Of a stretch of 7,273 nucleotides of DNA, positions 6,822 to 7,273 are shown in pieces; positions within the stretch are counted from its first letter, which is position 1, and every line of letters begins with the position of its first letter. The position numbers were made by a program, and so were the translations under genes. Origin of the DNA: CAYJPK01 sp964372035 (GTDB taxonomy: Bacteria > Desulfobacterota > Desulfovibrionia > Desulfovibrionales > Desulfovibrionaceae); NCBI GenBank assembly GCA_964372035.1, contig CAYJPK010000096.1, positions 1 through 7,273 on the forward strand. The letters run 5' to 3'. The notes below the pieces were generated by a model. That model did not search any database and was not told where the DNA came from. It worked only from the letters and a program-made list of their open reading frames with translations.

Positions 6822-7105
6822 GCGTTTTCCTTTTTCTTAACAACAAATTTCATACGCAAATCATACAAAATGCCTTCAATTAGGCGATTTTCATCTGCGT
6901 CTAGACATTCTTTAGTTTTATCTTGCAACATAGAAATAATATCGATTGTATGTCTTGCCATTAATAAATCAACTTTAGGCTCACCACCATTTGGATCTGG
7001 CACCTCGCCAAGCTGAACAAGAGCTGATGATGCTAATGATAATATAAAGGTTGAAAAGGTAACTTGCGGCATGTAATCACAATTTTTTTCGTTCATCTCA
7101 CTCAT
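6818..7105 (-). CDS. DUF1844 family protein
   Basis: A 95-residue cytoplasmic protein of a conserved but functionally unknown family found in deltaproteobacteria and some other phyla. The recognisable core is FSTFILSLASSALVQLGEVPDP (about 18-39), then a helical segment with ARHTIDIISMLQDKTKECL (about 50-68) and a final LIEGILYDLRMKFV (about 76-89). It has no signal peptide; the first helix is moderately hydrophobic but too short and polar to be called a membrane span with confidence. The ATG at 7105 follows AAGGGAGA by six bases; a second Met at residue 4 is possible but less well placed. Its stop overlaps the argC start by 4 nt, so the two are almost certainly co-translated. The family's role is unknown, and its position does not prove an arginine function. 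Confidence 0.88.
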   Translation of the reverse strand: MSEMNEKNCDYMPQVTFSTFILSLASSALVQLGEVPDPNGGEPKVDLLMARHTIDIISMLQDKTKECLDADENRLIEGILYDLRMKFVVKKKENA

Positions 7106-7110
7106 AAAAT

Positions 7111-7118
7111 TCTCCCTT
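7111..7118 (-). promoter_or_regulatory. Strong ribosome binding site of the DUF1844 gene
   Basis: AAGGGAGA on the minus strand, six bases before the ATG at 7105. It is the best Shine-Dalgarno match in the window and fixes the first gene of the cluster. Confidence 0.75.
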
Positions 7119-7142
7119 GACCATATTTAGTTTGTCATAAAC

Positions 7143-7166
7143 TTTACAAAAATAAAGTAGTGTAAA
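7143..7166. promoter_or_regulatory. Possible operator: TTTACA-N12-TGTAAA inverted repeat
   Basis: TTTACA (7143-7148) and TGTAAA (7161-7166) are perfect inverted copies around a 12-base spacer, with partial symmetry beyond. The repeat covers the candidate -10 box, where a repressor would act. It does not match the ArgR box I know from enterobacteria. The region is so AT-rich that chance is a serious alternative. Confidence 0.3.
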
Positions 7167-7182
7167 TTTAAATATTTTTCAA
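7154..7182 (-). promoter_or_regulatory. Candidate promoter of the DUF1844-argC cluster
   Basis: On the minus strand TTGAAA (7177-7182) and TACTTT (7154-7159) are 17 bases apart, giving a leader of roughly 40 nt. The -35 is fair but the -10 is poor (3 of 6), and the whole 168-base upstream region is very AT-rich, so other placements are possible. Apart from this and the inverted repeat at 7143-7166, I see no gene, riboswitch or RNA in 7106-7273. Confidence 0.3.
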
Positions 7183-7273
7183 TATATTATTATTACTTTT
7201 TTTAAATTGCTCACAGATTAAGTAAGTTTATTTTAAAACTTGTAGAGTTTTTATTTTAGTTTTATTTTATAAG

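Noticed and set aside
7106..7273. An ArgR-type operator or small RNA upstream of the cluster.
   Set aside because: No ArgR-box-like sequence that I can recognise and no stable long stem; only AT-rich DNA with one weak inverted repeat.

Overview
The window is 7,273 bases of AT-rich bacterial chromosome with one 100-base run of N (2988-3087), a standard scaffold-gap placeholder of unknown true length. The gene set is ordinary housekeeping and biosynthesis: an iron-type alcohol dehydrogenase, glutaminyl-tRNA synthetase, argC, a DUF1844 protein, two cobalamin (cbi) genes, a secreted EF-hand protein and one unrecognised small protein. A DUF1844 protein, a bacterial GlnRS, a CbiA/CbiC pair and a Fe-ADH of the type common in anaerobes together suggest a low-GC anaerobe of the Desulfobacterota/deltaproteobacterial kind, perhaps a host-associated Desulfovibrio relative. 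This placement is inference from protein families, not from a marker gene.

Layout. Left of the gap, the Fe-ADH (5-1171, +) converges on glnS (1251-2933, -). A near-perfect A-tract/GC-stem/T-tract hairpin at 1199-1227 lies between them and can end transcription from both sides. The gap begins 54 bases upstream of glnS, so the glnS promoter may be partly lost in it.

Right of the gap, six genes on the minus strand run without a break from 7105 to 3157: DUF1844 - argC - 79-aa protein - cbiA - cbiC - EF-hand protein. DUF1844/argC overlap by 4 nt, the 79-aa gene/cbiA by 1 nt and cbiA/cbiC by 8 nt. cbiC and the EF-hand gene are 15 nt apart. The only larger space (50 nt, after argC) holds a good candidate internal promoter (TTTGCA-17-TATAAT), so the cobalamin half may be transcribed separately from the argC half. 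CbiC and CbiA catalyse consecutive steps: CbiC makes cobyrinate and CbiA amidates its a and c side chains. The other cobalamin genes are not in the window and no cobalamin riboswitch is visible.

No mobile element, CRISPR array, tRNA or rRNA is visible. The points most worth a second look are the unrecognised three-cysteine 79-aa protein coupled to cbiA, the Met-rich EF-hand protein at the end of the cluster, and the hairpin-rich sequence at the right edge of the gap, which looks different from its surroundings and may be the edge of a repeat. I see no strong evidence for a new multi-gene system.
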